A stretch of 64,000 nucleotides of DNA from Gonatopus flavifemur (lineage: Eukaryota; Arthropoda; Insecta; Hymenoptera; Dryinidae): contig JAFFJZ010000011.1 of NCBI GenBank assembly GCA_018340375.1, positions 1,178,001-1,242,000 on the forward strand, read 5' to 3'. The notes under the pieces are model-generated. The model saw only the letters and a list, made by a program, of their open reading frames with translations, made no database searches and had not been told where the DNA came from. Positions 34,176 through 46,433 of this stretch are shown piece after piece. A program made the translations under genes and the position numbers. The stretch's first letter is position 1, and each line of letters begins with the position of its first letter.

Positions 34176-34390
34176 AGGTAAGGCGGGGTAATATGCCAGT
34201 GTGCGTAAAATGCCACATGGGTGATATTTTCAAAAATTACCGTAGATAGCAGTCATAGCTTAGTCATATGTTCTTCGGAATCAGTTAGTCTACTGATTCA
34301 GAAGGACATATGACTGCTATCTACGGTAATTTTTGAAAATATCACTCATGTGGCATTTTACCCACACTGGCATATTATCCCGCCTTACCC
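34176..34390. mobile_element. MITE hairpin, GGGTAAGGCGGG ends (215 bp)
   Basis: Almost perfect hairpin: AGGTAAGGCGGGGTAATATG at the left mirrors the right end CATATTATCCCGCCTTACCC, continuing inward through CAAAAATTACCGTAGATAGC. Flanks are TA and TA. The high arm identity suggests a recent copy. Confidence 0.93.
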
Positions 34391-35499
34391 TATACTCCTA
34401 GTAGTACAAAACGTTCGTCAAACATTCCCATAATGTTTGCAGGACGCTGGAATATTCTAGAAACGTTTGAAGAATATTTTGCGCATATTGGTGTGGCCTA
34501 GAACGTGCTTGCATTTTTTTATTATTTTTTCCAATCGATCGATATAAGGTTGTAAATTAGTCATATGCTTTTTTCATCCATCAGAATGTGGAACGCTATT
34601 TTTTTTTCCTCCATCCGCCAAGTTTTGTCTGAAGAAATAAAAATAAATGTCAAAGGTGCAAGAAATTCCAGTGTATTGAGTTGGAAAAAAATAACACGTC
34701 CATCACATACACAACGAGGTTGATATATGAATCTCGAAAAGACATATCAAATGTTGATCCAATCTCCTTTGTGTTTTCACCAACTTTGAGAAACATTTTT
34801 TGTGTAGTCTTGTATGTCTTGTATCCGTTTCTTTATTATACCTCCTCTTTCACTTCTTTTTTATCGATTTTGTGATTCTCTCTACGATGTACGCATAAAG
34901 TTCATTGCCAATGTTCTTTTTTATTTTATTTGATCTGAATTGAGTTTACCAATGGCTTCGCAACGCATTTAATGCAGATCAAATTTCCCTGTTTTATATC
35001 AAATTCATCTTCTCACTTATACAAATGATGTATTCCCTTCGTTTATCAGTTTTTTTGGTGCTCTTCATAAATGAAGCACAGGGATTTCATTCGCATAATA
35101 ATTGTCGTAGTTTCAATTTTTTCACCCGCAGTGGTACAATATTAAATGCTATAAGTCAAATTTGCTCGTATTGTGAAACGAACTAACAATCGATTTTTTA
35201 TCCCCCTGAAGAAATGAAGTGTATAATTGAGCTCTCCCGTATACAAGCTGGTATTCCCGTATACTCTGGTTAAGAGAATAGGGAAGAGAAACGGAATTAA
35301 AAAAACGAAAATGGAAGAATTTGTTAATACATACATGCGTGATATATACACATATGGGCATACATATATGTATATAGTTTCATGATGTATTGTATGTTAC
35401 CTGTAGTAGGTTTGGTGCGAGATATCGTCAAAAAAACCAGTTGGAATTGCTTCATCCCAACAAGAATTATCTGAAGTAGTGGATCTGGATATTAATCAG
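34391..35499. other. Unassigned AT-rich DNA
   Basis: AACGTTC-like words at 34395-34500 resemble 28.1 kb. No gene recognised in the rest. Confidence 0.4.
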
Positions 35500-36100
35500 C
35501 CGCAAAAGCTAAAAAAAAACAAAAGAGAAAAGATATAAGAGCCGAGAAAGAAGAGCAGAAGTGAAGTTGATACGTTTGTGGTATCATTTGGTTTGGGAAG
35601 GGTCAGAGCAAGTCCGAGGACACATTCGTGGATTGCATACAAGGAAAAGGGGCTGTGACTCTTTTCGTAACGAAGAGAGAGAGAGAGAGAGAGAGAAAGA
35701 AAGAGAGAGAGAATGAGAAGATTTCTTTGCGGGGAAACAGAGATCAAGACTTGACAAAGACGAACATAAAAAGCCCAGAGAGGCTTTGAAAGAGGGAAGA
35801 AGGAGGTTCAGAAGTTGGAGAGGGGACATACTGAGTTGCTGTTTCGCCGGCTCTTGAGAAGATTTGTGCCTGTGGATATGCTTAAGATTTGTGTATGTGT
35901 GTGTATTTGTCGAGTCTCTGCTTTTTCTTCTCTTTCACGACTTCTCAGTCAACCAACGGGCTCTTGGTACTTCTTTAGGATATGAGCGCACTTTCTGCGT
36001 CTCTTTTCTCTTGCCCCCGATGAACCTACTTGATGAAAAGTTTACCAGCCCACGATAGCTGCTGTTGGTGCTGTTGCTGTTGCCGGCCGTTCCTATGTAC
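35500..36100. promoter_or_regulatory. Higher-GC block with GA repeat
   Basis: Less AT-rich DNA, free of MITE sequence, with a GA microsatellite at 35682-35714 and a short CTGCTGTTGGTGCTGTTGC run near 36060. GA tracts can bind GAGA-type factors in insect promoters, but no coding exon is readable, so this is only a candidate regulatory or untranslated region. Confidence 0.22.
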
Positions 36101-37460
36101 ATTTATATATCATGAAATCTTGTCTATTTGAACCTTATGGCAACTTTTCTTCTTACCTACACATTTTCTTACAATACATCTAGGAGCATGGCTATCGTTC
36201 TAGCTCGATAATCCACCACAGCTTCTGTTTCATGAGATCCTATCTTTTTTCTATTGTCTTTATGATAAGCATGTGCGGTGGTTCGCCTTGCTCAGCAATT
36301 CAAATAAATCGCGATTTATTGTTCGTTCAATATTCTTGTTTGTATACACGACTTGGAAGATCTTATTCTATGCCTTCCGTACACGGAGAGAAAAGATTTC
36401 GCTATTTCAACGAATCCGTTTTCCCTAACCCGATCAGAAATTTACCCCATGGACCAGATCAGGTCAACTTTGATCCAGCTCGGGTCCTGGTAAGGCAAAC
36501 TCGTCAGGACCTGACAAGTCATGTCACGCTTTACTCATATCAGGACCTTATTAGGCAAGACTAATAAGGATTTACTGCGGGATCCCATACCAGAACCTCC
36601 AGGATAAATTGAAATTAGGATATGAACAGGAAATCCACAATCCAAAAATGTTGTTTTCGGCATGGAGAGATCTAATTTGAAAGATATGCACAGGTGACAT
36701 TTGTTCAAAAATATTTTCCTAATTTAGAGAAACTTTATTTCACCAAGGAGTATACAATCTAAAATTGACACATTTTTGCATTCACTTTACTGATCTATAC
36801 TTTATGAACATATATGTTCATTCAAGTACTTCTTCATTCTTCACTTCCCCTATCCATTTTATTCTGAGGAAGTTTTTATGTGGCAACTTTGGTCGACTGA
36901 GAAATCCTTGGGTGATTCAGGCAGCAATTAACCCGAAGAAAAACTCGGAAAAATTGCCGAGATTTCCATAATTATACCGAAAATGTGGTGAATACTCCAA
37001 TTTTCGGTGGTTTTACTGAAAAATTTGTATATCTACCGGAAAATTTCATAAATCTGCCGAAAAGTTTGAAATTTTCACCTATCGTAATCGGGTTAATTGT
37101 TCCTCGTCAAATTCTGGTAGATTAATTGAAATTTTTTGACAGCGTACACATTTCTCATTCCAATACATCATGTGTGTCTACCCTTATTGAGATTGTCAGC
37201 AATATATTTCTAATTTCTCGGATAGAATGACTCGTGGCAATTCCTAGCTTTTATCAGGGGCCGATAAGGCCTGAATAGGTCCTATTCAGGCCCAGACTAT
37301 GAAGAATACCATGAATTATTCACACCCAAATTGTCAATTACTCAAGATATCGTACACCGGCAAAGTGCTTTCTTCTGATAGCAGAACTATACGATTGATA
37401 CCTTATTATCTCAAGCACGAAATTTTGAGGCATGAATGAATGAATGAATTTTCGTAACAG
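36101..37460. other. Unassigned DNA with solo MITE ends
   Basis: A left-type end CACGGAGAGAAAAGATTTCGC lies at 36382 after TA, without a matching right end. 37215-37300 is a degraded relative of the CCGGGTAG MITE (20.8 kb). No gene recognised. Confidence 0.45.
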
Positions 37461-37688
37461 CACGGAAAAACAGTATCGTTCTCATAACGATACGGGGTCG
37501 TTGTCATGACTGTCTAAAGTATAGGGATGTCAGTATAGTTGCCATGACGGAACAGATCCTTCAAGGAACGATATAGGTGGTTAGCCTAAACCATCTATAT
37601 CGTTACCATAGCGATACAATATCGCCGCTTACACTTTTTCTTCTAACTATACTTCAAATCGTTACGATAACCATACATTTTTGCCGTA
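37461..37688. mobile_element. MITE, CACGGAAAAACAGTAT family, copy 1
   Basis: CACGGAAAAACAGTATCG to ATTTTTGCCGTA; flanks are AG and AG. The interior has CGATAC/GTATCG words. Relative in inverted orientation at 54046-54274. Confidence 0.82.
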
Positions 37689-38021
37689 AGGAATACGTCT
37701 TATTTTCATCGAAACAAAGTTATGCATTCCTAGTAGCAATCACTCTGGTTATAACAATAGCCTTGTAATAGTCTAGAGAGTAACTGAAATGATTTCTACT
37801 AGGGATTCTTGGGATGCTGTCTCAAGTGTCCCGATCAATCTATTTCCAAGCGATTGATCAAGATTGAGCATGAAAGAATTTTCTTATGATGAATCAGAAT
37901 GATTTTTATCAGTGTGTTATTATTGGGTAAATCTTCCATACATGAATTGAAAAGTAAACATTTTTCTTTGTATACATTAATTGGGACAGATTTTTCAACG
38001 GTGGACGTTTATGTTACTTTA

Positions 38022-38298
38022 CACGGAAAGAAAAAAGTTGTCAATACTTGAATAATATTTATTAACATTTAGAAAAATCACTGTCAGTTTGGGGAAAAAG
38101 ACCACCACTGAAAAATCTTTGCAGTAAGGTTATCAAAAATTCGTAGTGAAAATACTGAACGTTGATGGTTTTATTGTTATTGTTTACAGTGAATTTATCA
38201 ACTTTTGATGAATTTACTACGACAATTCTCCAGCGATACTCTTTTTCCCTAAATTGTCAGTCATTTTTCTAAATAATCATAACCTTTGTCTTTTCGTG
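38022..38298. mobile_element. MITE, CACGGAAAG family, copy 3
   Basis: 277 bp. CACGGAAAGAAAAAAG to CTTTGTCTTTTCGTG; flanks are TA and TA. Shares ATTTAGAAAAATCACTGTCA and its mirror. Confidence 0.9.
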
Positions 38299-38759
38299 TA
38301 CGTTCAACAATCAAAATATATAATATATGATTTCGAATTTTTGATTCATACGTTCATTATGGAGTTGGAGGGGGGGGGGCGGAAGCTTTGTTCAATACAA
38401 AAAAAAGCATATTTTGGATAATTTTTTTTCACGACGCACTCGATGCATATTTATTTCTCCAACTACATAATAATAAAGTAATATTTGAAGAATATTCTGT
38501 GGAATTCTCATTAATTTTCGTGAAAAAATGAGCCTTTGACAGCGATTCTACGCAGGTAACTAAGAGGAAAAAATGGTGCCCTTCATAACTCATCATTGAA
38601 TTCAATTTTCTGAAATAAAAAAATCGAAATGATTGTATTACTTTATAAGTTTCTGCAAGTCATGACGTGGAGTTTTTTGTTTCAACTTCAACGTATTTTG
38701 AAATAGCAAAATTTTAAGTTTTTGTCATGCACAATCAATATTTTGACTTCTAAGTCTTG
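38299..38759. other. AT-rich DNA, degraded repeat
   Basis: 38565-38640 is an inverted, weaker copy of the 26336/38978 repeat. A run of G lies near 38370. No gene. Confidence 0.45.
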
Positions 38760-38921
38760 CATGGAGAAAAAGAAACAGTCGCAACAACTACTTCAATGGA
38801 TGGTCGAAAATTGACTATCAAATAGACTAAGACTAAGGCTATGGAGTAGATTATTGAGTAGACTGAGATTAAATAGAGTAATCGACCAAGTCGTTGTTGC
38901 AACTATTCTTCTTAATCCGTG
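38760..38921. mobile_element. MITE, CA(T/C)GGAGAAAAAGAA ends
   Basis: 162 bp. CATGGAGAAAAAGAAACAG and CGCAACAACTACTT mirror AAGTCGTTGTTGCAACTATT and CTTAATCCGTG. Flanks are TG and TG. Confidence 0.87.
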
Positions 38922-39105
38922 TGCGAAGAATTGAAGAATCAATAAAAAAAAACACTAGCTGCAGGAACTTATCAACTAATGGAATCATTTTGGTTTTTTT
39001 CTTTCAGATGATCCAGTGATGAGTTATGAGGAGCATCGCAATGAAACTTGTTTTTGAGACGTCCGTGGAAAGACGCTGTCAATGGCTCATTCCTTCATAA
39101 AAATC

Positions 39106-39265
39106 CAGAGATGGACAGCCTCAATTACTTTTTGTACTCCAAGTCCTTCTTTTGATAATGTACTTTCAGATTTGATGTTTAGAATCTCTGTTTTATTGAA
39201 GTCCAAAAGGACTTGACAAAAAAAGTGCTCAATGTACAAAAAGTAATTGCGGGTGCCCATCCCTG
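39106..39265. mobile_element. hAT-type MITE, CAG(A/G)GATGG ends
   Basis: CAGAGATGGACAGCC and CAATTACTTTTTGTAC mirror GTACAAAAAGTAATTG and CATCCCTG. CAGGGATGGGC-type ends are usual for hAT. Flanking octamers TAAAAATC and AAAAAATT agree at 6 of 8 bases, so the 8-bp duplication is probable but decayed. Confidence 0.72.
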
Positions 39266-39948
39266 AAAAAATTGAAGGAAATCTTACAGCATATTCTTGA
39301 AATGTTACTACATTATTCACTAATTATAGGAATAAATATATGTTGCATGTGTCGTGAAAACAAATATATTACCGGAAATGTGTTTTTTTCTGTTTTTATA
39401 TGTTTTTGTTTTTCGAATTAACCTCACTCTCCCCTTATGAATAATATGCCTGTTAAAAATGACGGAAGTGCGCGGAAAGGTTCGGAAACCAATTGGGACA
39501 AAAACCAACATTGAGCGGAATGAATCGTAAAGATTCGCAACTAGATTCTTTCTGTTTATTCCCTTCGTTTTTAACAGGGAGTACACATTCTACTTCGATT
39601 GGGAAAAATGATTCATAAAATTTTGCATCATTGACGATATTCGCTGGGGGTAGCGGAAATAAAAATTTTCAGTTATAATTCTGAACGTTCTGAAATTTAA
39701 AGATCCTCCTCAGTAACACAGAACGCTTTAAAAATATTGGGAAATATTGAGATAATCTAGGGACTCACGTTGAACATGTCAGACATATTGATGTTACTCG
39801 ATAAATAAGTTCTGATACAATATATTCACTGATTCTCTCATTGGATTATCATAATTTTATGTAATTTTTTCATTTCATTTACTATTTCCTACTTTAATTC
39901 TCTTATAATCACTGGTGGAATTTTACCATGGTTCGAAATTCATAATTA
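39266..39948. other. Unassigned AT-rich DNA
   Basis: No gene or complete repeat recognised. Confidence 0.4.
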
Positions 39949-40205
39949 CACTGTAAAAAGTGTGGGAAGTTTTTCTTCACTCCGTTGTTAAATTACGTCT
40001 CCACATCATGGGGGAATTATTTTTCGATCAAAAATGAGAGATTCTCCCACCACTTTTGGAAAACTATTTTGTTTTTTGGGTATTGAATTCTCTACAAATG
40101 AAGGAAGAAAAATCTGTCCAATTATGGTGAAAAATTTCTCATTTGTGGAAGAACTTTGCTGCCACCATTTTTTGGGGAAAAATTTCACAATTTTTTTTTA
40201 GAGTC
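39949..40205. mobile_element. MITE, CACTGTAA...ATTTTTTACAGTG family, copy 3 (inverted)
   Basis: CACTGTAAAAAGTGTGGGAAG at the left; the right terminus is mutated (TTTTTTTTTAGAGTC). Flanks are TA and TA. Carries GAACTTTGCTGCCACCATTT. Confidence 0.88.
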
Positions 40206-41262
40206 TACCCTTCAATGTTTAAAAAATGTTTAATTTTGCATCTACTTTTCAATATGCAGATTTGGTACTGAAAACTTCCAAGTCCACTTCGAGAGTAATT
40301 CACTCTCAGGTTTGGAAGTTCCTTTTACACTGAGAACTGAGTACTGAGCAAGTAATCTTGATTTTGTGTAGACATATTTTTGGCACCATTTTAGATGTCC
40401 CTCATAGATGTGAGAAATAAAGGATAATACTCATTTATGAATATTTTTTTTGGGTGTGTCGATCCTGATGCAATTCTAATCTCTTCCGTGTTTTGAATCG
40501 AATGAATAAATACTGAGTGTGTAATATAAGTATGTTTGTACGGATATTATTGAATTCTTTATTACCGAATGAGGCTTTGAGACACGTTATTTTTAAACTC
40601 GAACACATGGATTTTTGTTCTTCTACATAGCCACCAAGAGATAACGGAACCTTAATTTCACAGCAAACATCGTTATGCCTGAGAAATAATACTGTAAAAT
40701 CACACCGTTTTTATTTGGTGCATCGTATTTATCATGAATATACTTTTTTATCCGATTCACACGATTCTATATGCTGAATATCGAAACTACAAACATTTCA
40801 TTTCTTCAGGCATCTCAATTTTTGGGGGAGTCCTAGAAATTATTTGCATTAATTTGTTATCTTGCAGCATAGCATCCTTTCTCAAAGTGCATTGTCTTAC
40901 GCAACATGGCAAATGAGGGTACGTTCTTTCACTCTCTCGCGTTCTTGTATCCTCCTTCTCGTCAACAAATCATAAACAACAGATTCGAAACTTCACGCGC
41001 CGTTCAATGTACTCGAAGAATGTAAATCATATTTATCTTGAGTATAATAATATGATCAGCAGCCTAATGATTGTCCGTTCTCATTGTTTTTAATCTGATA
41101 GAAATTTGTTTGGGCATACCACTCCCCATCTTTACTCTGAACATACATATAAGACTCAAATGGATGCAACTAGGTAACACGTTTCAGCTGATTTTACTCT
41201 AGTGTTCGAACATCCAGTTAGTATTATCTGAATCTTCAACTCATTATATGTATAATCGTATA
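40206..41262. other. Unassigned AT-rich DNA
   Basis: No gene or complete element recognised. A short word near 40275 (CTTCCAAGTCCACTT, mirrored by AGGTTTGGAAGTT) forms a weak hairpin. Confidence 0.4.
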
Positions 41263-41521
41263 CACGGGGAAAAAAAGATGGTAATATTTACCATGCACCA
41301 ACATAGTATTCGGTCTTATTTTATATGAAATCGTGATTTTTACTATGTAAGAATAGAATTCTTCAACATTTTTCTGGTGATAATATATATATAGCATAGT
41401 TATTAATACCAGAAGAATGGTAAATGATTCTATTCTCACATAGTAACAATCACGATTTTATATAAAATAAGACAGAATACTATCTTGGCATAGTAAATAT
41501 TACCATTCCCTTCTCTCGGTG
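41263..41521. mobile_element. MITE hairpin, CACGGGGAAAAAAAG ends (259 bp)
   Basis: CACGGGGAAAAAAAGATGGTAA, AATCGTGATT and AGAATAGAATTC mirror the right arm ending CCTTCTCTCGGTG. Flanks are TA and TA. The centre is TA-rich. Confidence 0.9.
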
Positions 41522-41668
41522 TAGATAATCGATGAATACCACTGGAGTAATCGATGGGAGATCAATCGTTTCGTATATTATTGGGGATTCATTCGAAATA
41601 ACAGTTCGAAAAACAATTTACAGGAATGCTATTTCAAGAAATATGTTTGCCTCCTTTGTAGGCACAAC

Positions 41669-41853
41669 TGTAGTGAAAAAATGGTGGCAGCAAAGTTCCT
41701 CCACGGATGAGGAATTTTTCACCATAATTTGTTACACTTTTCTTCCTTCATTTGTAGAGGATTCAATACCCTAAAAACAAAATGGTTCTCATATGATAAG
41801 AAGACGTCATCTACCAACAGCGTGAAGAAAAATTCTCCACATTTTTTACAGTG
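41669..41853. mobile_element. MITE, CACTGTAA...ATTTTTTACAGTG family, copy 4
   Basis: AAAAAATGGTGGCAGCAAAG to CCACATTTTTTACAGTG, collinear with 28794-29047. The left terminus is damaged, so its start is approximate. Confidence 0.8.
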
Positions 41854-42800
41854 TACGAACACTGTTTCACGTTACAAAACCAGCTAAAAACTAGCTACGT
41901 GAAAACACTACTTGGGGTCCACCTAATTTCCAACCCAATCAATAATTTCCACAAGGGTAGGGAATAATGTTATTGTTATAACTTAGTTATTTATAAAAGG
42001 ATGAATGAATTTCTTGTTCATGAAACTTAAAGAAAACCAATAGAAAAGGGGAGAAAATTCATCGAGAAGTAGTTGAAGAAGAGATTTGCATAATTTTATT
42101 GTTATACCATTTGAAAAGAATAACATGGATTGACGAACTTGAAACTGAAAGTATGGGTCAATGACCATCGTCGATAGAGGACACCAAGAGTTTCATGGTC
42201 ATCGGTATAAATACACTCGAGACACATATATAAGTAATGAGAGATAAGATAAGATACTCATAAATTAGTGAACCTTATTTTATGGTCTACAACTGGTAGA
42301 GAAACGATGCGCGCGTTCATTTAACATTTCTTGGCATGAGAAAATATGATCGAATACACGTGGAACCTCGCTGATACCCTCTGTAAATGATGAGTTACCA
42401 ATGCTATCGATAATTGAATTTTTTGTACTGTCTTTTGATATGAGTTATTCTCGTGAAGCATAATTCAAAAATCGAATTATATGCATTAAATTTGAACCAA
42501 GATTCTTTTTGATTTGGAGATTCTAGATTACTTATTGGACATATTTTTTCAGGAACATTTGGCATTGACGATGTGATCATGGAAATCATGTTCAAAAAGT
42601 CGCTGCACGATTCAAAACAATCAAATCAACACACTTCAATCTGCAGTGTGTAACTGATGGATTAATATAAATGATAAAAAGTTATTAAACAAATTTGACT
42701 GAGTTTTCAACAAAACATAACATTCCAGAGAAGATATTTCTTTCAATTTCTAGAAGTTTTGGCAATACAGGCCGTGTTGTAATGCCATTACCAGGTCTTA
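41854..42800. other. Unassigned DNA with a micro-MITE half
   Basis: The right half of the CACTGCAAACTG micro-hairpin family ends at 42650 (TTAA-less ACACACTTCAATCTGCAGTG). No gene recognised. Confidence 0.45.
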
Positions 42801-43071
42801 CTCTCTAAATCTGCAAGAGTGAAAAATCGCACGTTTCACTCCACTCAGTGTCAGAAGTGAGCCTGTCCGCTTCGAGTGGAATTTTCACTCGTTTCGAGTG
42901 ACCTCTCACTCTTTTTGAGTGAAAAATTCACTCTAGCGTCGAAGTGTTGTGAATTTCTAACCTCAAACCTTAGGATATCACTCTGAAAGAGTGGACATTT
43001 CACTCGAAAATTCGACAGGCTCACTTCTGGCTGGCTAAAGAGTGAAATCTCACTCCAAAGATTTTAGAGAG
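42801..43071. mobile_element. MITE, CTCTCTAAAT family, copy 1
   Basis: 271 bp, CTCTCTAAATCTGCAAGAG to AAGATTTTAGAGAG; flanks are TA and TA. The interior alternates GAGTGAAA and TTTCACTC words, so it is self-complementary at many registers. Relatives at 62537-62813 and 32990-33090. Confidence 0.92.
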
Positions 43072-44556
43072 TATGTAATTGCCCCTATGATAGTCCTCCA
43101 AATTTACCAGTCCTGGTAATTCAGGCCACGGTACGGCGCCTGTACGGAGTTAAGTCTCAATTTTCACACAATTTTTCAATTGAATACGTGCCTTTATGAT
43201 CGAGAGTATTTTGAGAGAAGGAGAAAATTCAACAAATGAAAATCCTTCTACCAAAAAGATCAGGATGTTTAATCTGGGATTTTTTCGCTTCTTTTTATTT
43301 GTTATCAACAGTGTGAAGCTGAAACGAAATGGCCCTGAAAAACGTTTGACTGAATGTAGTTCTGAACTTGAAAACTTGACTGAGATTCAGTCTTCTCCAT
43401 TGAATCGGCGTTTGTTTTCAGTGCTTACTTTCAATTGAAACGAGGCTGGTTTTGGGTACCTTAAAATAAACTGATATTCAAGATGAAAGTGAGTTTCACT
43501 TAGTATGAAGGGTTAAAGGAGAGGAAGAAATTTCAAATGTTTGATAGGAAAATTGACTGAAAATTCTTAGTCTCAATAGTCTCAGTAAATTTAATTTGAA
43601 AAAAAGTTGTCGCGGGGGTGAATGGGGTAATCACGTACGTGAGGTACAACGGAACATGATAATTTCTTTATTTTTCGTTCTGTTACAGCCATGCGCTTTT
43701 GCATATAAAATTGCATAGTCTTTGTTTAATGTTTCCACATGATTCAAATTGAGAAAAATGGTTCAACCTGTAAGCTGAGAAATGATTAAATTTTGTGAAG
43801 AGGTTGATGTAACTTTGGTTCATCAAACGAAGCAGTAGATTTTGTGGAGTTTCTGTTTATATTATACTCAATACATAGTTTGAGAAAGTCACAGCAATAG
43901 GGATTTTATCTTCCAATTCACAACTCCAAATTGTAACCCTTCGTTCTGTTTTGTGTTATTTGTTGTAGTTCATAGTGTGGGGTAATCACGAACGAGTTCA
44001 ATGAAGCAGATGCAATCGCTTGATATCACCATATTTTGATATCTTCTGTTCTCAATTATCATTTAATAATAATTATCGTTAATGTTCACTTATTTGAATC
44101 ATGAACCAAAATCGAAAATCCTGTAAAAATTGGGTACTGTGTGGTTATTTTGTGTTTGAGTGAAATTTTACACCAAGAGATCTTGTTGGTTGTTTCATGA
44201 TATCATCATAATGATTATTGCACATGTTGCATCGATAATATTCATTTCACATGCCATGGAAACACATCATTCATAATTTGAAATGCTGTTCTCAATTATC
44301 CCTTGGCATTCAGGTGAATACAAATTTCAAGAGTTTTCATTTATTTTGGAATCTCAATTTAATTTGAGGATGTTTTATATAACCTTCGATCGAACTTGGA
44401 GTTCATTAATCAAACTTCAATTTGCAATGCAAATATATTTCACCCTCAAGGGATTTCTCCACGATCTTGCTTAGGTGTTCCTAATTATTCCACACTCCCT
44501 TATAAAATTACAGAAATTTTTTCCGAATACAGCATTCACAATTATTGCCTAAAAAC
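43072..44556. other. Unassigned DNA with a CACTGTAAAAAGT-family fragment
   Basis: 43338-43498 matches the CACTGTAAAAAGT family (GACTGAATGTAGTTCTGA, CGAGGCTGGTTTTGG, AGATGAAAGTGAGTTTCACTT). Two direct copies of TGGGGTAATCACG lie near 43623 and 43978. No gene recognised. Confidence 0.5.
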
Positions 44557-44762
44557 CATTGAAAGAAGTGAAATTAGTCAATTCAACCAAAAGGTCCCAA
44601 CTTTACTTCGATAATTGCAGTTACTTAGAGCATAATTGAGGTGACTGAACACTAGTAATGACAACCGAAAAGATAATTGCATTGACTAAAAAATGGTTCG
44701 GATTTTTTCTTACTATTGTGTTAGTCGTAGGGACGGTGGGGACTAATATTTTCCTCTCAGTG
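44557..44762. mobile_element. Possible MITE, CA(C/T)TGA ends
   Basis: Left CATTGAAAGAAGTGAAATTAGTC loosely mirrors right GACTAATATTTTCCTCTCAGTG. Flanks do not match. Weak case. Confidence 0.4.
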
Positions 44763-44789
44763 TACGTATATTAATTTTCCTAGTAACAA

Positions 44790-45116
44790 TTGAACATATA
44801 TGACCCATATATAATTCATACATAATACACATACAATACATATATGGTCTATACATAAAAACGTGTGGAATCATATATAATTCATATATAATTCATATAT
44901 AATCCATATATAATTCATATATAATCCATATATAATTCATATATAATCCATGTATGAAGAATATTTCATGTATGGCAGAATTTTTTTACATACTATAGTA
45001 TGTGAAAAAATCTTGTGTTCATGGGTCATATATGGATTACATATGAATTATATATGGATCATATATGAGCCATACATGGATTAAATATGGATTATGTACG
45101 GATTATATATGGCCAT
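44790..45116. repeat. TA-rich palindrome with 11-bp tandem repeats
   Basis: The left half contains about seven tandem copies of an 11-base ATATATAATYC unit (44871-44950). The right half carries the complementary ATGGATTATATATG-type words. The two halves begin and end with TATATGACCCATATAT-like sequence and its mirror, giving a large fold-back. Confidence 0.75.
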
Positions 45117-45193
45117 TTATTTAACAACTTGCATCAGGAAAAAGTTAGTATCATTTTTTTTCTTTCTGATAGAAATTCTTGCCGTTCAAACTA

Positions 45194-45489
45194 CACGGAG
45201 AAAATTTTGTGGTATAAATTGTAACAAAAATGTATTGAATATTACTATGTTTTTGTAAAGTTGGACCATACTGACATTACGAGGAATATTGCGATGATAA
45301 TGATTTAAATTACGATAGATTATAGTAAAATTGGAAACAAAACAAAGAAAGGCTACAATGTCTCAATCGTAAAAAGGGATGCATGCAAAGCATTTTTGAA
45401 TAAACCTTCAGTGATTTTAGTCAGAGTGTCAGTATAGTCCAGCGTTACAAAATAATTGTAGTAATCTATACTACAAAATTCTCTACGTG
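45194..45489. mobile_element. MITE, CACGGAGAAAATTTTGT family, copy 2
   Basis: 296 bp, CACGGAGAAAATTTTGTGG to CTACAAAATTCTCTACGTG; flanks are TA and TA. Relative in the opposite orientation at 27437-27725. Confidence 0.92.
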
Positions 45490-46165
45490 TACTGTGTAAT
45501 CGTGCGAATTGACAACTTTTCATGAATTTATGAATTTACAAAGATAATAATTATATACGTTTCAACAAAGTCAATTTCTCAAATTGATAACATATATGAG
45601 CATTATATTTTCAAAAGTACAAGATCGCTGTTCATTCTTATCCCTCCATGTTGACTTCTTAATATTCACTTATTTGCAAATCTTATGTCTCAGTCACTCA
45701 TAGAGAAAACTTTATATTAAAGATTATTATACAACGCAACGTATCGTACCCGTGGGATATACCTAATAATGACAATAAGAACTATAGCGTGGTACTTTTT
45801 TGTTATTCCACGTGATAAAATCAAGAACAGTTGAGGTAATCTGTTACATACTCGTGGTTTTTCTCGCTACAATCAAGTTTACCCTACGGCTACGATAATA
45901 ACACATTAATTTTTACTGCATAATTTTTCCGTGCAGCGAACGATGAAAGTTACAAATATCTTATCAATATTCCGTAGACGATTTGTTTTCAATTTCCAAT
46001 CAATTCTTCTCATATTTCATCAACATGAATACTTTTGTTTATAAATGATATCTCCTCATATTCGTTGAAGAAATTTGTAGTTTGACCATCAATATAATTT
46101 TCGTGTTTAAGAAAATATTTGGAGATTGAAGGAAGAGTTTAATTTCTCATTAAAAATGAAAATTT
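45490..46165. other. Unassigned AT-rich DNA
   Basis: A right-type end TTTTTCCGTG lies near 45927-45936 without a convincing left partner. No gene. Confidence 0.4.
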
Positions 46166-46401
46166 CATTGAGAAAACATTTGTTTCGGCGAAAAAAAATT
46201 TTGGTGGAAATCAACTTTTTGGTTGGCTGAAATAAAATTTATTCAGGATAAACAAAATTTATTTGTCTGTATGAAAGTCTTACTTATTGTGAACCAAATT
46301 TTGTTCACCCCAAATAAATTTTATTCCAGCCAACCAAAAAGTTTCTTTGCGTTCATTTCAACCAAAATTTTGTTTGGCTGGAACAAACTGTGTTTTCAGT
46401 G
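46166..46401. mobile_element. MITE, CACTG...GTTTGTTCC family, copy 4 (inverted)
   Basis: CATTGAGAAAACATTTGTTTC to CTGTGTTTTCAGTG; flanks are TT and TT. Close to 23319-23564 in sequence and orientation. Confidence 0.92.
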
Positions 46402-46433
46402 TTTGGTTCGAATCGATAAAATACATATACCCA

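Noticed and set aside
36382..36640. CACGGAGAGAAAAG element
   Set aside because: A left-type end after TA is clear, but no matching right end was found within a reasonable distance.
44871..44950. Repeat array considered as CRISPR
   Set aside because: 11-bp units in direct tandem with no unique spacers, in eukaryotic-type DNA.
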